Source of the DNA: Planctomycetia bacterium
GTDB lineage: Bacteria; Planctomycetota; Planctomycetia; Gemmatales; Gemmataceae
Direction: 5' to 3'
DNA: 64,000 nucleotides
Assembly (NCBI GenBank): GCA_005772955.1
Contig: SXID01000216.1
Coordinates: 1-64,000, forward strand
Every line of letters begins with the position of its first letter. Positions within the stretch are counted from its first letter, which is position 1. The translations under genes and the position numbers were made by a program. Below, one piece after another: positions 1 through 9,020 of the stretch. The notes beneath the pieces were generated by a model that did not search any database, was not told the origin of the DNA, and saw only the letters and a list, made by a program, of their open reading frames with translations.

Positions 1-20
1 AGGCAACAGGAGAAGCCATC

Positions 21-983
21 ATGCAGACGCGACAACTCGGGAACTCGGACTTGAACATCACCGCGATTGGTTTCGGTGCGTGGGCCATCGGCGGCGGCGG
101 GTGGGCGTTCGGTTGGGGCACGCAGGACGACGCGGAGAGCGTCGCGACGATTCGCGAGGCGCTCGACCTCGGCATCAACTGGATCGACACCGCGGCGGTG
201 TACGGCCTGGGTCACTCGGAAGAGGTGGTCGCGAAAGCGCTCGAAGGCGTCGCGAAGCGCCCCTACGTGTTCACGAAGTGCGCTCGCGTGTGGAACGAGA
301 ATCGCGAGATCGGGAAGTGCCTTAAGGCCGCGAGTATCCGCGCCGAGTGTGAAGCCAGTCTCAAACGACTGAAGGTCGATGTGATCGACCTCTACCAGGT
401 TCACTGGCCAGAGCCAGCGGAGGACATCGACGAGGGCTGGCAGACGGTGGTGAAGCTCAAGGAAGAAGGCAAGATCCGCTGGGCTAGCGTGTCGAACTTC
501 AGCGCGGAACAGATGGCGCAAGTGGCGAAGTTCGGGCCGATCACTTCCCTTCAACCGCCGTACTCGATGATTCGGCCGGAAGTCGAAGAGAGCATCCTTC
601 CGTACTGCCTCGCGAACAACGTCGGCGTGATCGCGTATTCGCCGATGGCGAGCGGGTTGCTGACCGGCGCGATGACCCGCGAACGAGTCGCCACGATGCC
701 GGCCGACGACTGGCGCAAGGAGAAGAACCGCCTCTATCAGGAACCGCAACTGACGCGGAACCTGAACCTCGTGGAGTTGCTCAAGAGCGTGGGCACGCCA
801 CACGGGCGCACACCGGGCGAAGTCGCAATCGCGTGGGTGCTGCGACACCCGGCTGTCACTGCGGCGATCGTGGGCGCCCGCAGGCCGGGCCAACTGAAGG
901 AACTGCTCGGCGCGGCCGACTGGCGGTTGACGCCGACCGAAGTGAATGCGATAGATGGATTCCTGAAAGCGAACCCGGCGTAA
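21..983 (+). CDS. Aldo/keto reductase
   Basis: A 320-residue protein of normal length for the aldo/keto reductase superfamily, which reduces aldehydes or ketones with NAD(P)H in the cytoplasm. The catalytic tetrad is visible: Asp56 and Tyr61 in WIDTAAVYG, Lys86 in VFTKCARV and His128 in LYQVHWPEP. The C-terminal AIVGARRPGQL is the usual cofactor-phosphate-binding stretch of the family. The ATG is preceded by GGAGAA at a normal distance. The substrate cannot be told from sequence. The PIN-like gene follows after 16 bp, but nothing suggests a shared function. Confidence 0.93.
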   Translation: MQTRQLGNSDLNITAIGFGAWAIGGGGWAFGWGTQDDAESVATIREALDLGINWIDTAAVYGLGHSEEVVAKALEGVAKRPYVFTKCARVWNENREIGKCLKAASIRAECEASLKRLKVDVIDLYQVHWPEPAEDIDEGWQTVVKLKEEGKIRWASVSNFSAEQMAQVAKFGPITSLQPPYSMIRPEVEESILPYCLANNVGVIAYSPMASGLLTGAMTRERVATMPADDWRKEKNRLYQEPQLTRNLNLVELLKSVGTPHGRTPGEVAIAWVLRHPAVTAAIVGARRPGQLKELLGAADWRLTPTEVNAIDGFLKANPA

Positions 984-999
984 CCGCGGGAGGCGACCC

Positions 1000-1326
1000 A
1001 TGTTCGGTGTGGCTGCGGTTATTGCAACGAATTGGCCGCTCGACTTGGCCGACGAACTGCGTGTGGCCAAGGCCCGCGGTGACATCACTCGGCAGCGCGT
1101 CGATATATTCCTCGCGAATTTGGCAACGTACCGCATCTACCTCGACGACCGCGCCCCGCGTCTGGCGTGGCCGGAAATCCTCGACTTGGCCCGCGCTGAT
1201 AACGTCTCGGTTCGCGACGCGGCGTATCTCGAACTCGCTCTGCGAACCCATCTCCCGCTGGCTACAATCGACGCCACTCTCCTTCGCGCCGCGCCGGCCG
1301 CAGGCGTTTCGGTCTTCACTCCTTGA
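1000..1326 (+). CDS. PIN-domain (VapC-like) protein lacking the N-terminal strand
   Basis: A 108-residue protein that resembles the C-terminal three quarters of VapC-type PIN ribonucleases. WPLDLADEL, SVRDAAYLELALR and LPLATIDATL match the second, third and fourth acidic-residue regions. The first beta strand with the first metal-binding Asp (usually within residues 1-10 of about 130) is absent. The frame cannot be extended upstream: it is closed by TGA at 964-966 inside the aldo/keto reductase gene. GGGAGG lies just before the ATG, so it may still be translated. No antitoxin gene is adjacent. Probably a decayed toxin gene and catalytically impaired. Confidence 0.6.
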   Translation: MFGVAAVIATNWPLDLADELRVAKARGDITRQRVDIFLANLATYRIYLDDRAPRLAWPEILDLARADNVSVRDAAYLELALRTHLPLATIDATLLRAAPAAGVSVFTP

Positions 1327-1347
1327 CCTCACTCCGAAGGTGCCCTC

Positions 1348-3285
1348 ATGCTCCGCTGGTTGATGCCCGTTGCGTTCGGGCTGACGCTATTCGCTCCAAC
1401 TCCGCTGTTCGCGCAGCAGTTGCCCGCGACCCCGCCGAAGCCGCTCGCGGGCGCGGAACTCAAAGAGTACATCCGCGCGAACTACACCAAGTACGAGTAT
1501 CAGATTCCGATGCGCGACGGCGCGAAGTTGTTCACCGCCGTGTACGTGCCGAAGGACGATTCACAGACGTACCCGATGATGCTGATTCGCACGCCATATA
1601 GCGTCGCGCCCTACGGTGCGGACAAGTACCCCGACGCGCTGCGGCCCAGCGCGCAGTTCGTACGAAGTGGTTACATCTTCGTTAACCAGGACGTACGCGG
1701 GCGGTGGATGTCGGAGGGCGATTTCGCGAACGTGCGCCCCCACAACCCCGCGAAGAAAGCGAAGGAGATCGACGAGTCGAGCGACACCTACGATACCATC
1801 GAGTGGCTCATCAAGAACGTGAAGGGGCATAACGGGAAGGTCGGCATCACCGGCATCTCGTACCCGGGGTTCTACACCGTCGCCGGGATGATCGACGCAC
1901 ACCCCACGGTGAAAGCCGTGTCGCCGCAGGCGCCGGTTACCGAGTGGTTCATCGGGGACGACTTCCACCACAACGGCTGTTTGTTCCTGCCACACTGCTT
2001 CAACTTCATGTACGGGTTCGGCAAGAACCGCCCGGAGCCGACCAAGAAGTTCGGTCGCGTCGGGTTCGAGCACGACACGCCGGACGGCTACAAGTTCTTC
2101 CTCGATATGGGACCGCTCAAGAACGCGGACGCCAAATACTACAAGGGTGAAATTGCGTTCTGGAAAGAGATGATGCAGCACGGCAACTACGACGAGTTCT
2201 GGAAGGCCCGCAACATCCGCGCGCACGTGAAGAACATCAAACCGGCGATTCTTACCGTGGGCGGGTGGTTCGACGCGGAGAACCTGTTCGGCGCGCTGGA
2301 AGTCTACAAGCACGCGGAGGCGAACACGCCACCGAAGCACAACCACCTCGTGATGGGACCGTGGGACCACGGCGGTTGGAGCCGGCCTGGTGGCGACCAC
2401 CACGGCGACGTGCAGTTCAACGCGAAGACGGCCGACTTCTTCCGCGAGAAGATCGAGTTCCCGTTCTTCGAGTCGCACCTGAAGGGCGAAGGCACCGACT
2501 CGCGACCGAAAGCGTGGGTGTTCGAGACCGGCACGAACCTGTGGCGCAAGCACGACGCGTGGCCACCGAAGGCCGCGAAGCCGACCAAGTTCCACCTCCA
2601 CAACGGTGGGAAGTTGTCCGAGTTTCCCGATGCGAGTCGAGATTTCGGGGTGAATCCAGGAACTCCACCGCCCCCCCCGTTCGACGAATACGTGTCCGAC
2701 CCCGCGAAACCGGTGCCGTTCATCAACAAGACGGCCATCGGCATGGTCGCGGAGTACATGACCGCGGATCAGCGGTTCGCGTCCACGCGCCCGGACGTAC
2801 TCGTGTATCAGGGATCTGTGTTGAAAGAGGATATGACCATCGCGGGGCCGATCGAGGTGGAGCTATACGTCTCTACCACCGGCACCGACGCGGACTGGGT
2901 CGTGAAATTAATCGATGTGTACCCAGACGATTTCCCGGACCTCGACCCGAACCCGACCGGCGTGAAGATGGGCGGCTACCAGCAGCTCGTTCGCGGCGAG
3001 CCGTTCCGCGGCAAATTCCGCAACAGCTTCGAGAAGCCGGAGCCGTTCAAGCCGGGCGAAGTCACAAAAGTGAAGTTCGTGATGCCGGACGTGTATCACA
3101 CGCTGCGCCCGGGTCACCGGTTGATGGTGCAAGTGCAATCAACATGGTTCCCGCTGGTGGACCGCAACCCGCAGACGTTCTGCGACATCTACAAGGCAGA
3201 CGAGAAAGACTTCAAGAAGCAGACGCACAAGGTGTATCGCGACGCGGAGCACCCGTCGCGCATTACAGTTGGCGTGTTGAAGTAA
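1348..3285 (+). CDS. Secreted CocE/NonD (peptidase S15-like) alpha/beta hydrolase
   Basis: A 645-residue hydrolase of the X-Pro dipeptidyl-peptidase S15 / CocE family, which cleaves esters or acyl-peptide bonds. Residues 1-23 form a signal peptide ending LFAQQ, so it acts outside the cytoplasm. The nucleophile is Ser171 in GITGISYPG. Asp309 in VGGWFDAEN and His341 in MGPWDHGG fit the other triad positions. The C-terminal third (from about residue 420) has the family's jelly-roll domain, with MTIAGPIEVELYVST and the RPGHRLMVQV motif near its end. The gene starts 21 bp after the PIN-like gene and may be co-transcribed. Substrate unknown. Confidence 0.9.
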   Translation: MLRWLMPVAFGLTLFAPTPLFAQQLPATPPKPLAGAELKEYIRANYTKYEYQIPMRDGAKLFTAVYVPKDDSQTYPMMLIRTPYSVAPYGADKYPDALRPSAQFVRSGYIFVNQDVRGRWMSEGDFANVRPHNPAKKAKEIDESSDTYDTIEWLIKNVKGHNGKVGITGISYPGFYTVAGMIDAHPTVKAVSPQAPVTEWFIGDDFHHNGCLFLPHCFNFMYGFGKNRPEPTKKFGRVGFEHDTPDGYKFFLDMGPLKNADAKYYKGEIAFWKEMMQHGNYDEFWKARNIRAHVKNIKPAILTVGGWFDAENLFGALEVYKHAEANTPPKHNHLVMGPWDHGGWSRPGGDHHGDVQFNAKTADFFREKIEFPFFESHLKGEGTDSRPKAWVFETGTNLWRKHDAWPPKAAKPTKFHLHNGGKLSEFPDASRDFGVNPGTPPPPPFDEYVSDPAKPVPFINKTAIGMVAEYMTADQRFASTRPDVLVYQGSVLKEDMTIAGPIEVELYVSTTGTDADWVVKLIDVYPDDFPDLDPNPTGVKMGGYQQLVRGEPFRGKFRNSFEKPEPFKPGEVTKVKFVMPDVYHTLRPGHRLMVQVQSTWFPLVDRNPQTFCDIYKADEKDFKKQTHKVYRDAEHPSRITVGVLK

Positions 3286-3319
3286 AGTGAGCGTCTTGTG
3301 GGGGTGGGTACTGCCCACC

Positions 3320-4705
3320 CTACGAAAGAACACCCTTCACCACCTCGCCGTGAACGTTCGTCAGCCGGCGTTTGATACCGTTGTGGTAGTACGTCAGTTT
3401 CTCGTGGTCGATGCCGAGCAGGTGAAGCACGGTCGCGTGGAAGTCGTACCACGCGACCGGGTGTTCCGCGACCTTCCAGCCGATCTCGTCCGTTGCGCCG
3501 AACGCAACGCCGGGCTTGCAACCGGCACCCGCGAGCCAGCATGAGAAGCCGTACTTGTTGTGGTCGCGACCGGTGCCGACCACGTTCCCGGCACTCTGCG
3601 CGAACGGCGTCCGCCCGAACTCCGTCGTGAAGATCACCAACGTGTCCTTCAGCATGTCCTTTTGCTTCAAGTCTTGAAGGAGCGCCGCGATCGGTTGATC
3701 GATCCGGGCGGCTTCGGCACCGTGGTTCTCCTTCACGTTCTCGTGCGCGTCCCAACTCATTCGCGGTGAACCGGCAATTGGCCCGCCCGAGTACACCTGC
3801 ACGAACCTTACGCCCTTCTCCAGTAGGCGCCGCGCGAGCAAACACCGCTTGCCGCAATCCGCGGTCTTCGGGTCGTCGAAGCCATACTGCGTCTTCAACT
3901 TCGCCGGTTCTTTGCTCAGGTCTGCGACCGCCGGTACCGCGAGTTGCATCTTCGCCGCGAGCGCGTAGCTCTGCATGCGCGCCGCGAGCGCGCCCTCACT
4001 TCCACTGCGTTCCAGGTGCATCTGGTTGAGCTTTTCCAGTGTCGCGCGCGAATCCTTCTCTTCGCCTGCGGGAATCGCCTTCTCAGGGAACAGATCGCGC
4101 ACGGGCGAGTCGCCGCCGCGAAACACAACGCCCTGATGCTGCGCCGGCAGAAACCCATTCGACCAGTTCGACGCGGCCCCGTTCGCTTCGCCGCGCCCGT
4201 CCGGCAGCACCACGAACGCGGGCAGGTCGTCGGCCTCGCTGCCCAGTCCGTAGCTGAGCCACGAGCCGAGGGCCGGGTAGCCGTTGAACTGGAACCCGCT
4301 GTTCTGCACGAACAGCGCCGGCGTGTGGTTCGCGCTGTCCGCAGTCATCGAGTTGATGACGGTGAGTTCGTCCGCGACCGTCGCGATACGTGGAAACAAC
4401 TCCGACACCCACAAGCCGCTCTTGCCTCGCTGCTTGAACTCCCAATCCGGTTTTCGCAACAGCCCGACTTGCCCGAAGAACACGTCGGGCTTGGTGTCGT
4501 TACCGAGCGGCTTGCCGTGGCGCTTCGTGAGTTCTGGGCGGTGGTCGAACGAGTCGATGTGGCTCATCCCGCCGACGAGCGAAATCTGAATCGCGCGCTT
4601 CGCCTTCGGCGCGTGGTCGGGCTTCGCACCGGCGAATTGGTGTAGCGCCGCCATCGCACCGAGCGGGAGAGTGGAACGTAAGACGTCGCGCCGAGTGGGG
4701 AGCAT
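3320..4705 (-). CDS. DUF1501 domain-containing exported protein
   Basis: A 461-residue DUF1501 protein, a family of the alkaline-phosphatase/sulfatase superfamily greatly expanded in planctomycetes. The N terminus TRRDVLRSTLPLGAMAALH is a Tat-type twin-arginine signal, so export in folded form is likely. Conserved DUF1501 features include LVGGMSHIDSFDHRPEL near the start, HTPALFVQNSG, FVQVYSGG, WDAHENVKENHG and the C-terminal FTTEFGRTPFAQ followed by GRDHN. It lies 90 bp downstream of the DUF1549/DUF1553 gene on the same strand. This pairing is standard in planctomycetes, and the two products are presumed to act together on an unknown extracellular substrate. Confidence 0.92.
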   Translation of the reverse strand: MLPTRRDVLRSTLPLGAMAALHQFAGAKPDHAPKAKRAIQISLVGGMSHIDSFDHRPELTKRHGKPLGNDTKPDVFFGQVGLLRKPDWEFKQRGKSGLWVSELFPRIATVADELTVINSMTADSANHTPALFVQNSGFQFNGYPALGSWLSYGLGSEADDLPAFVVLPDGRGEANGAASNWSNGFLPAQHQGVVFRGGDSPVRDLFPEKAIPAGEEKDSRATLEKLNQMHLERSGSEGALAARMQSYALAAKMQLAVPAVADLSKEPAKLKTQYGFDDPKTADCGKRCLLARRLLEKGVRFVQVYSGGPIAGSPRMSWDAHENVKENHGAEAARIDQPIAALLQDLKQKDMLKDTLVIFTTEFGRTPFAQSAGNVVGTGRDHNKYGFSCWLAGAGCKPGVAFGATDEIGWKVAEHPVAWYDFHATVLHLLGIDHEKLTYYHNGIKRRLTNVHGEVVKGVLS

Positions 4706-4725
4706 GTTGGTCCTCAGGTACTCGC

Positions 4726-4784
4726 GTAGCCGCGACTCGAAGAGGAGCGCGGAAGTGACACGCTCCGCTGCGCGTCGCGGCTAC
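4726..4784. repeat. Inverted repeat between DUF1501 and DUF1549/1553 genes
   Basis: Ten-base perfect arms GTAGCCGCGA (4726-4735) and TCGCGGCTAC (4775-4784), with inner GAGCG/CGCTC pairing. Together with GACACGCTCCGCT at 4757-4769 it matches a second copy near 62576-62620, so this is a dispersed repeat and not a simple hairpin. No T-tract follows. Confidence 0.6.
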
Positions 4785-4795
4785 AGGTCTGCGAC

Positions 4796-7771
4796 TCATT
4801 CAACCGTGACGAATTCGTTGCTGTTGAATAGCACGCGGCACAGCGCCTTCAGGCCGTGATCGGTCACCAGCTTCGTCGTGAGCTTCGCCTCGTCCGCGGT
4901 CGGGTCGCGTTGATACGCGAGCTGCCACGCACGGCGCACCTGGTTCCCCGCGCCCTCCGCGTCCTTTGCAACACGCACCGCGAACGCATCCGCCGCGCGC
5001 AGTGCGAAGCCATTGTTCCACAGACTGAGCGCCTGAAGCGGGGTGGTGGTGGTCGCGCGGCGCGGGGCCGCCGCCGCCGGGTCGGGGCAGTCGAGCGTGT
5101 CGAGCAACCCCTGATTCGCACCGCGCGGCGTGAACCGATAAACACTCCGCCGGTGGAACTCCGGGCCGATCGGGTCGAACGGATCGAAGTACGCGGTGCC
5201 GTTGAAGTCGCGAATCTTGTAGTCGCTGAACCCCTTCCCACCGACCTCCACGTTGAGCAAGCCGCTCACGGAAAGCATCGCGTCGCGGACCGCTTCGCCT
5301 TCGAGCCGGTGCGGTTTGTACCGCCACAGCAGCCGGTTGTCCGCATCGATCGCGCTCGCCTCCTTGCGCGGCGCCGAGGCTTGGCGATACGTCGCTGAAG
5401 TGACGATCAGTTTGTGTAACGCCTTCAGACTGTACTTGCAGCTCGCGAACTCGCTGGCGAGCCAGTCGAGCAATTCCGGGTGCGAAGGGCGACCGCCGTT
5501 GAAACCGAGATCGTTCGGCGTTTCGACGATGCCGACACCGAAGTGATAGTGCCACACGCGGTTCACGATGACGCGGCTAAACAGCGGATTGTTCGGTGCA
5601 GCGATCCACTTTGCAAGCTCACGGCGGCGGTCCACGTCCGGTGCGTCCGGCTTCAGCTCGAAGTCCGCTTTCGGGCCGGTCACCGCGGCGAGGCCCGCGG
5701 GCGCGATCACCGCGCCGGGGGTCGCGAGGTCGCCGCGCGCGAGGAAGCGTGTGACACCCGGCGGCAGCGGCACGTTCGCGTAGGCCTTCGTGCTGGTCGT
5801 GCGTTGGGTCAGTGTTCCCAGTTGCCTCGCGATCGCGTCGTGTTGTTTACGGATCGCCGTGCGTGTCGTACGCTGTTCGGCTGTGAGCTTCGCAGTGAGT
5901 TCCACGTCGGTGACGAACCCGCCGCTGGACTTGAACGATGCTCGTACCTCCTCGAGTGACAGCGCCTTGTCATAGAGGCGCGCGATGCTCACGGTCCCGG
6001 CGAGCATCTTGTTCCCGCCGGCTGGTTCGTGTCGGCACCCGAACACGACCACCGCTTTTTCGGCCTTGAACGCGACCAGACCCTTCGATGCGTAGCCCTT
6101 GCCGTATGGCTCGCCGTTGCGGTAGCCGGTGATGGTGCCGTCGGCGCTGTAGGTGATCGCGAAGTGAGTGTGTTCCTTCGCCGCGTCTTTCTCCTCGGTG
6201 CCGCCGAACGACTTGTACCGCACGAAGCCGTTGCTGCCGGCCATCCACCGGGCTGGTTCGTTTTCGCCAAACACGATCGCGTCGAACGTCGCGCCGTCGG
6301 GCGTTTGCACGGAGATGACACCGCCGCCGCGCTGCGTGAGGGTGTCGAGCTTCACCCAGGCTTCGAGCGTCTTCGTGTTCAGGTCGAAGGACATCGCCGG
6401 TGTGCGGAACAATCCGGTCTTGCCGTCGAGTGTCGCGCCGTCGGCTGTGAACTTCGCACCACCCACCGCGCGAGTGTGCAACTTGCCGATGAGGTCGTCA
6501 CCGCTCTTGCGGAAGTCCCACGCGGCCACCGGTGAAGGCGTGTCGGCCGCGACCTTCCCCATGCCCTTCTCCGCGAGTACCGCCTTGCGTGCGGGTTCTT
6601 CCAGTGCCGCGAGTTCCTTCGCGACCGCTTCCAGTTCCTTCGCCAACTTCGCGATCTCAACGGACGCCTTCGCTTCGGGAATCGCGCGCTCGCCAAACCC
6701 GACCCCGCCGAGCGCGGACGCGAGCCGGTAGAAGTCGGTTTGCGAGATGGGGTCGAACTTGTGGTCGTGACAGCGGGCGCAGTTCGCGGTGAGGCCGAGG
6801 AAGGTCTGACCCACACCGCCGACGATGTCTTCCAGTTCGTCCTGGCGCGCGACCGCGCGCATCTGGTCGTTGCCGAGCACCGTGTTGTGAACACCCGCGA
6901 CGAGGAAGCCGGTCGCCTTCACCGCGTCCGGGTCGTTCGGTTTCAGCACATCGCCCGCGAGTTGCAGCCTCGCGAACTCGTCGTACGGCATGTCCGCGTT
7001 GATCGCGCGAATCACCCAGTCGCGGTAGTGCCAGGAGTTCTGGCGAGGCGTGTTGCGCTCGAAGCCATCGGTTTCGCCGTAGCGTACCACGTCGAGCCAG
7101 TGGCGCGCCCAACGCTCGCCGTGATGCGGCGATGCGAGCAGTTTATCGACCACCGTTTCGTAAGCGTCCGGCGCCTTGTCCTTCACGAACGCGTCCACTT
7201 CGTTCGGCGTCGGCGGAAGTCCGATCAGGTCAAAGTAGACACGGCGGATCAGCGTGCGCCGGTCCGCTTCGGGCGACAGTGACAATCCCTTGTCACTCAA
7301 CTTCGCGACCACGAACTTGTCGATGGGGTTCGCTGGATCGCTCGCCTTCGGCTCGCGGCTAACGGGAACAGGAGGACGTTTGATGGGCTGGAGTGCCCAC
7401 CAGTCGTAGCCGGCGCGCGTCGAGGTGGTGAAGCGGAACGGGTCGATGGGGTCGCTGCCCCACTTCGCACCGCTCTCGATCCACTCCTTGAGAAGTTTCC
7501 GCTCCGCCTCTGAGAGCGGCTTCTTGGGCGGCATCTCGCCGGCCGCGACGCGTTCCCAGAGCGCGCTGTTCGCGGGCTTGCCCGCCACGATGGCGGCAGA
7601 AGCGCCGGCCTTGTGCGACAGGTCGAGTTTGCCCTTCGGCTTCGACCCGCTGTGGCAGTCGAGGCAGCGCGACGCGAGCACCGGGGCGATTTGCTTGTCG
7701 AAGTCCGGCGGTGCAGCGACGAGAGGCGAAACGAGAAGGACAAGGGCTGCGCAGGCAACGGAACGAATCAT
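4796..7771 (-). CDS. DUF1549/DUF1553 protein with cytochrome-c-like (PSCyt1) and LamG domains
   Basis: A 991-residue secreted protein with a typical planctomycete architecture. A signal peptide (residues 1-20) is followed by a PSCyt1 region with a heme-binding CLDCH (Cys36, Cys39, His40). DUF1549 (about residues 140-340) carries a second CARCHDHKFDPIS motif. A LamG/concanavalin-like domain (about 410-600) has SFDLNTKTLEAWVKLD. DUF1553 runs from about 710 to the end with DRRRELAKWIAAPNNPLFSR and the terminal LFNSNEFVTVE. It precedes DUF1501 on the same strand. The pair is thought to act on extracellular polymers, possibly with electron transfer, but no reaction is established. Confidence 0.92.
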   Translation of the reverse strand: MIRSVACAALVLLVSPLVAAPPDFDKQIAPVLASRCLDCHSGSKPKGKLDLSHKAGASAAIVAGKPANSALWERVAAGEMPPKKPLSEAERKLLKEWIESGAKWGSDPIDPFRFTTSTRAGYDWWALQPIKRPPVPVSREPKASDPANPIDKFVVAKLSDKGLSLSPEADRRTLIRRVYFDLIGLPPTPNEVDAFVKDKAPDAYETVVDKLLASPHHGERWARHWLDVVRYGETDGFERNTPRQNSWHYRDWVIRAINADMPYDEFARLQLAGDVLKPNDPDAVKATGFLVAGVHNTVLGNDQMRAVARQDELEDIVGGVGQTFLGLTANCARCHDHKFDPISQTDFYRLASALGGVGFGERAIPEAKASVEIAKLAKELEAVAKELAALEEPARKAVLAEKGMGKVAADTPSPVAAWDFRKSGDDLIGKLHTRAVGGAKFTADGATLDGKTGLFRTPAMSFDLNTKTLEAWVKLDTLTQRGGGVISVQTPDGATFDAIVFGENEPARWMAGSNGFVRYKSFGGTEEKDAAKEHTHFAITYSADGTITGYRNGEPYGKGYASKGLVAFKAEKAVVVFGCRHEPAGGNKMLAGTVSIARLYDKALSLEEVRASFKSSGGFVTDVELTAKLTAEQRTTRTAIRKQHDAIARQLGTLTQRTTSTKAYANVPLPPGVTRFLARGDLATPGAVIAPAGLAAVTGPKADFELKPDAPDVDRRRELAKWIAAPNNPLFSRVIVNRVWHYHFGVGIVETPNDLGFNGGRPSHPELLDWLASEFASCKYSLKALHKLIVTSATYRQASAPRKEASAIDADNRLLWRYKPHRLEGEAVRDAMLSVSGLLNVEVGGKGFSDYKIRDFNGTAYFDPFDPIGPEFHRRSVYRFTPRGANQGLLDTLDCPDPAAAAPRRATTTTPLQALSLWNNGFALRAADAFAVRVAKDAEGAGNQVRRAWQLAYQRDPTADEAKLTTKLVTDHGLKALCRVLFNSNEFVTVE

Positions 7772-7848
7772 AACGACCTCTGCTGTTCAGCGGCGACCCC
7801 ACCGGGGTCGTGCGCTAAACAGCCATTGTCGTCTATCGGCGCGGTGAT

Positions 7849-8712
7849 TCAAGGAACAGTCGCCCAACTCGTCCACCGTGCCGGCGGATCCCACGCCGGC
7901 GCCAGTTTCAGGTGCCTGTTGAGATAAGGATTCAGCGAGTGGTCCATGAAGATGTCGCGCGGGTAGGTCGCGCTCGGGCGCGTCGTCCGCGGGTCCATCA
8001 GCCCCGCGTACACGCAGGCTTCGACCACCAGTTCGCTGCAGTAGTAGCCTTCGCGGTCCAGGCCGTGGGGCTTGCCGACGAACGCGGTGCGGATCGGCCC
8101 GCGCGTGCGAAACGGCGTCAGTTGCAGGGCCAGTCGGCCAACGGCGAACTGCCGCTCGTTGGTCGCCAGAGCGAACTCAGTGAGCCTCGCGGACTGCTCT
8201 GAAGTGAGCGGACACACACGCCGGCGCACCCACACACGCCCTTCCGCTTCGTAAGTGAACATGTGCGGCAGCGCCTCCAGCACGCGACACTTCAGCGTGT
8301 CGTGCGGGCCGCCTTCGAGGATGCCCATCTTCCCGTCGGGCATCGCGAATACGATCATCGAATGTGTTGGGTGGCTGGTGCCCGCGAGGTTGTGCATCAG
8401 TTTCCAGAACACCGACCCGTCGGCGCTCATCACGATGTCGCCCGGTTGCAGTGTGTAGGGCTGCGCCGGGACGCGCAGGATGTGATCTTCCTTGTAGGCC
8501 GGTTGCCAGAGGTACGAGCCGCACGGGGCTGACTTGCCCGCGCCCGGAAACGCGAGGTTCGCGACCTTCTCGCGAAGGCGCTTCTCAGCCGGTTTCAGAA
8601 AGAACGGCACCCGTCGCTCCGCGACGACCGGCGGCGTGAGCGGCGCGGTGTTCGGGTATGGGTACGGGTCGCCACCGATCGCGCACAGGGCTACCAGACA
8701 GAGCGGCGTCAT
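7849..8712 (-). CDS. YiiX-like NlpC/P60-superfamily cysteine hydrolase
   Basis: A 287-residue protein with a short hydrophobic leader (MTPLCLVALCAIGG). LQPGDIVMSADG, then TSHPTHSMIVF and GILEGGP, then YYCSELVVEACVYAG near residue 220, give the permuted papain-like (YiiX/YaeF) pattern. The candidate catalytic His is in SHPTHSM and the candidate Cys in YYCSELV. The family includes amidases and thioesterases acting on acylated or peptide substrates, often in the envelope. The real substrate is unknown. It stands alone, transcribed away from the metalloprotease gene at 9021. Confidence 0.7.
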   Translation of the reverse strand: MTPLCLVALCAIGGDPYPYPNTAPLTPPVVAERRVPFFLKPAEKRLREKVANLAFPGAGKSAPCGSYLWQPAYKEDHILRVPAQPYTLQPGDIVMSADGSVFWKLMHNLAGTSHPTHSMIVFAMPDGKMGILEGGPHDTLKCRVLEALPHMFTYEAEGRVWVRRRVCPLTSEQSARLTEFALATNERQFAVGRLALQLTPFRTRGPIRTAFVGKPHGLDREGYYCSELVVEACVYAGLMDPRTTRPSATYPRDIFMDHSLNPYLNRHLKLAPAWDPPARWTSWATVP

Positions 8713-9020
8713 GCCAGGGAACTCCGAAGTATGATGTCTCTTCCGCTCGGGTCTTCGCGGGCACCACGCCTGTAGCCCCTGGGCGAGGTGCCCGCGAAGA
8801 CGCGAGCGGCGGAAGACAGCAGTTCGTTATCGAACCGCGGCACACACGCCGTCCCGCACGGTTCGGTTCCCGGCTGGTTCTGTGATTCGCGCTGGACCTG
8901 TGGTTCCGGTTGTAACGGTGTGACGCAGCAGACTTTTCCACCGTCGCGGCCCCTCTTTCTTACCCAGACGGTAAGATATCCCCAGTCATCCCAACCTGAA
9001 CCGCCTCGTTTGAGGTAACC
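8713..9020. other. Divergent intergenic region (about 308 bp)
   Basis: Separates the minus-strand cysteine hydrolase from the plus-strand metalloprotease. It holds the 23-bp inverted repeat at 8743-8809 and a small CTTAC/GTAAG dyad near 8960-8975 next to an AAGATAT stretch that could be part of a promoter. GAGGTAACC just before 9021 is a plausible ribosome binding site for the metalloprotease. No small gene was recognised. Confidence 0.5.
8743..8809. repeat. Inverted repeat, 23-bp arms
   Basis: Arms 8743-8765 and 8787-8809 match at 22 of 23 positions, with a 21-bp spacer. The arm carries TCTTCGCGGGCACC. It lies between divergently transcribed genes, so it is not a terminator for either. The flanks (CTCTTCC and CGGAAGACA) extend the symmetry imperfectly. 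Confidence 0.75.
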
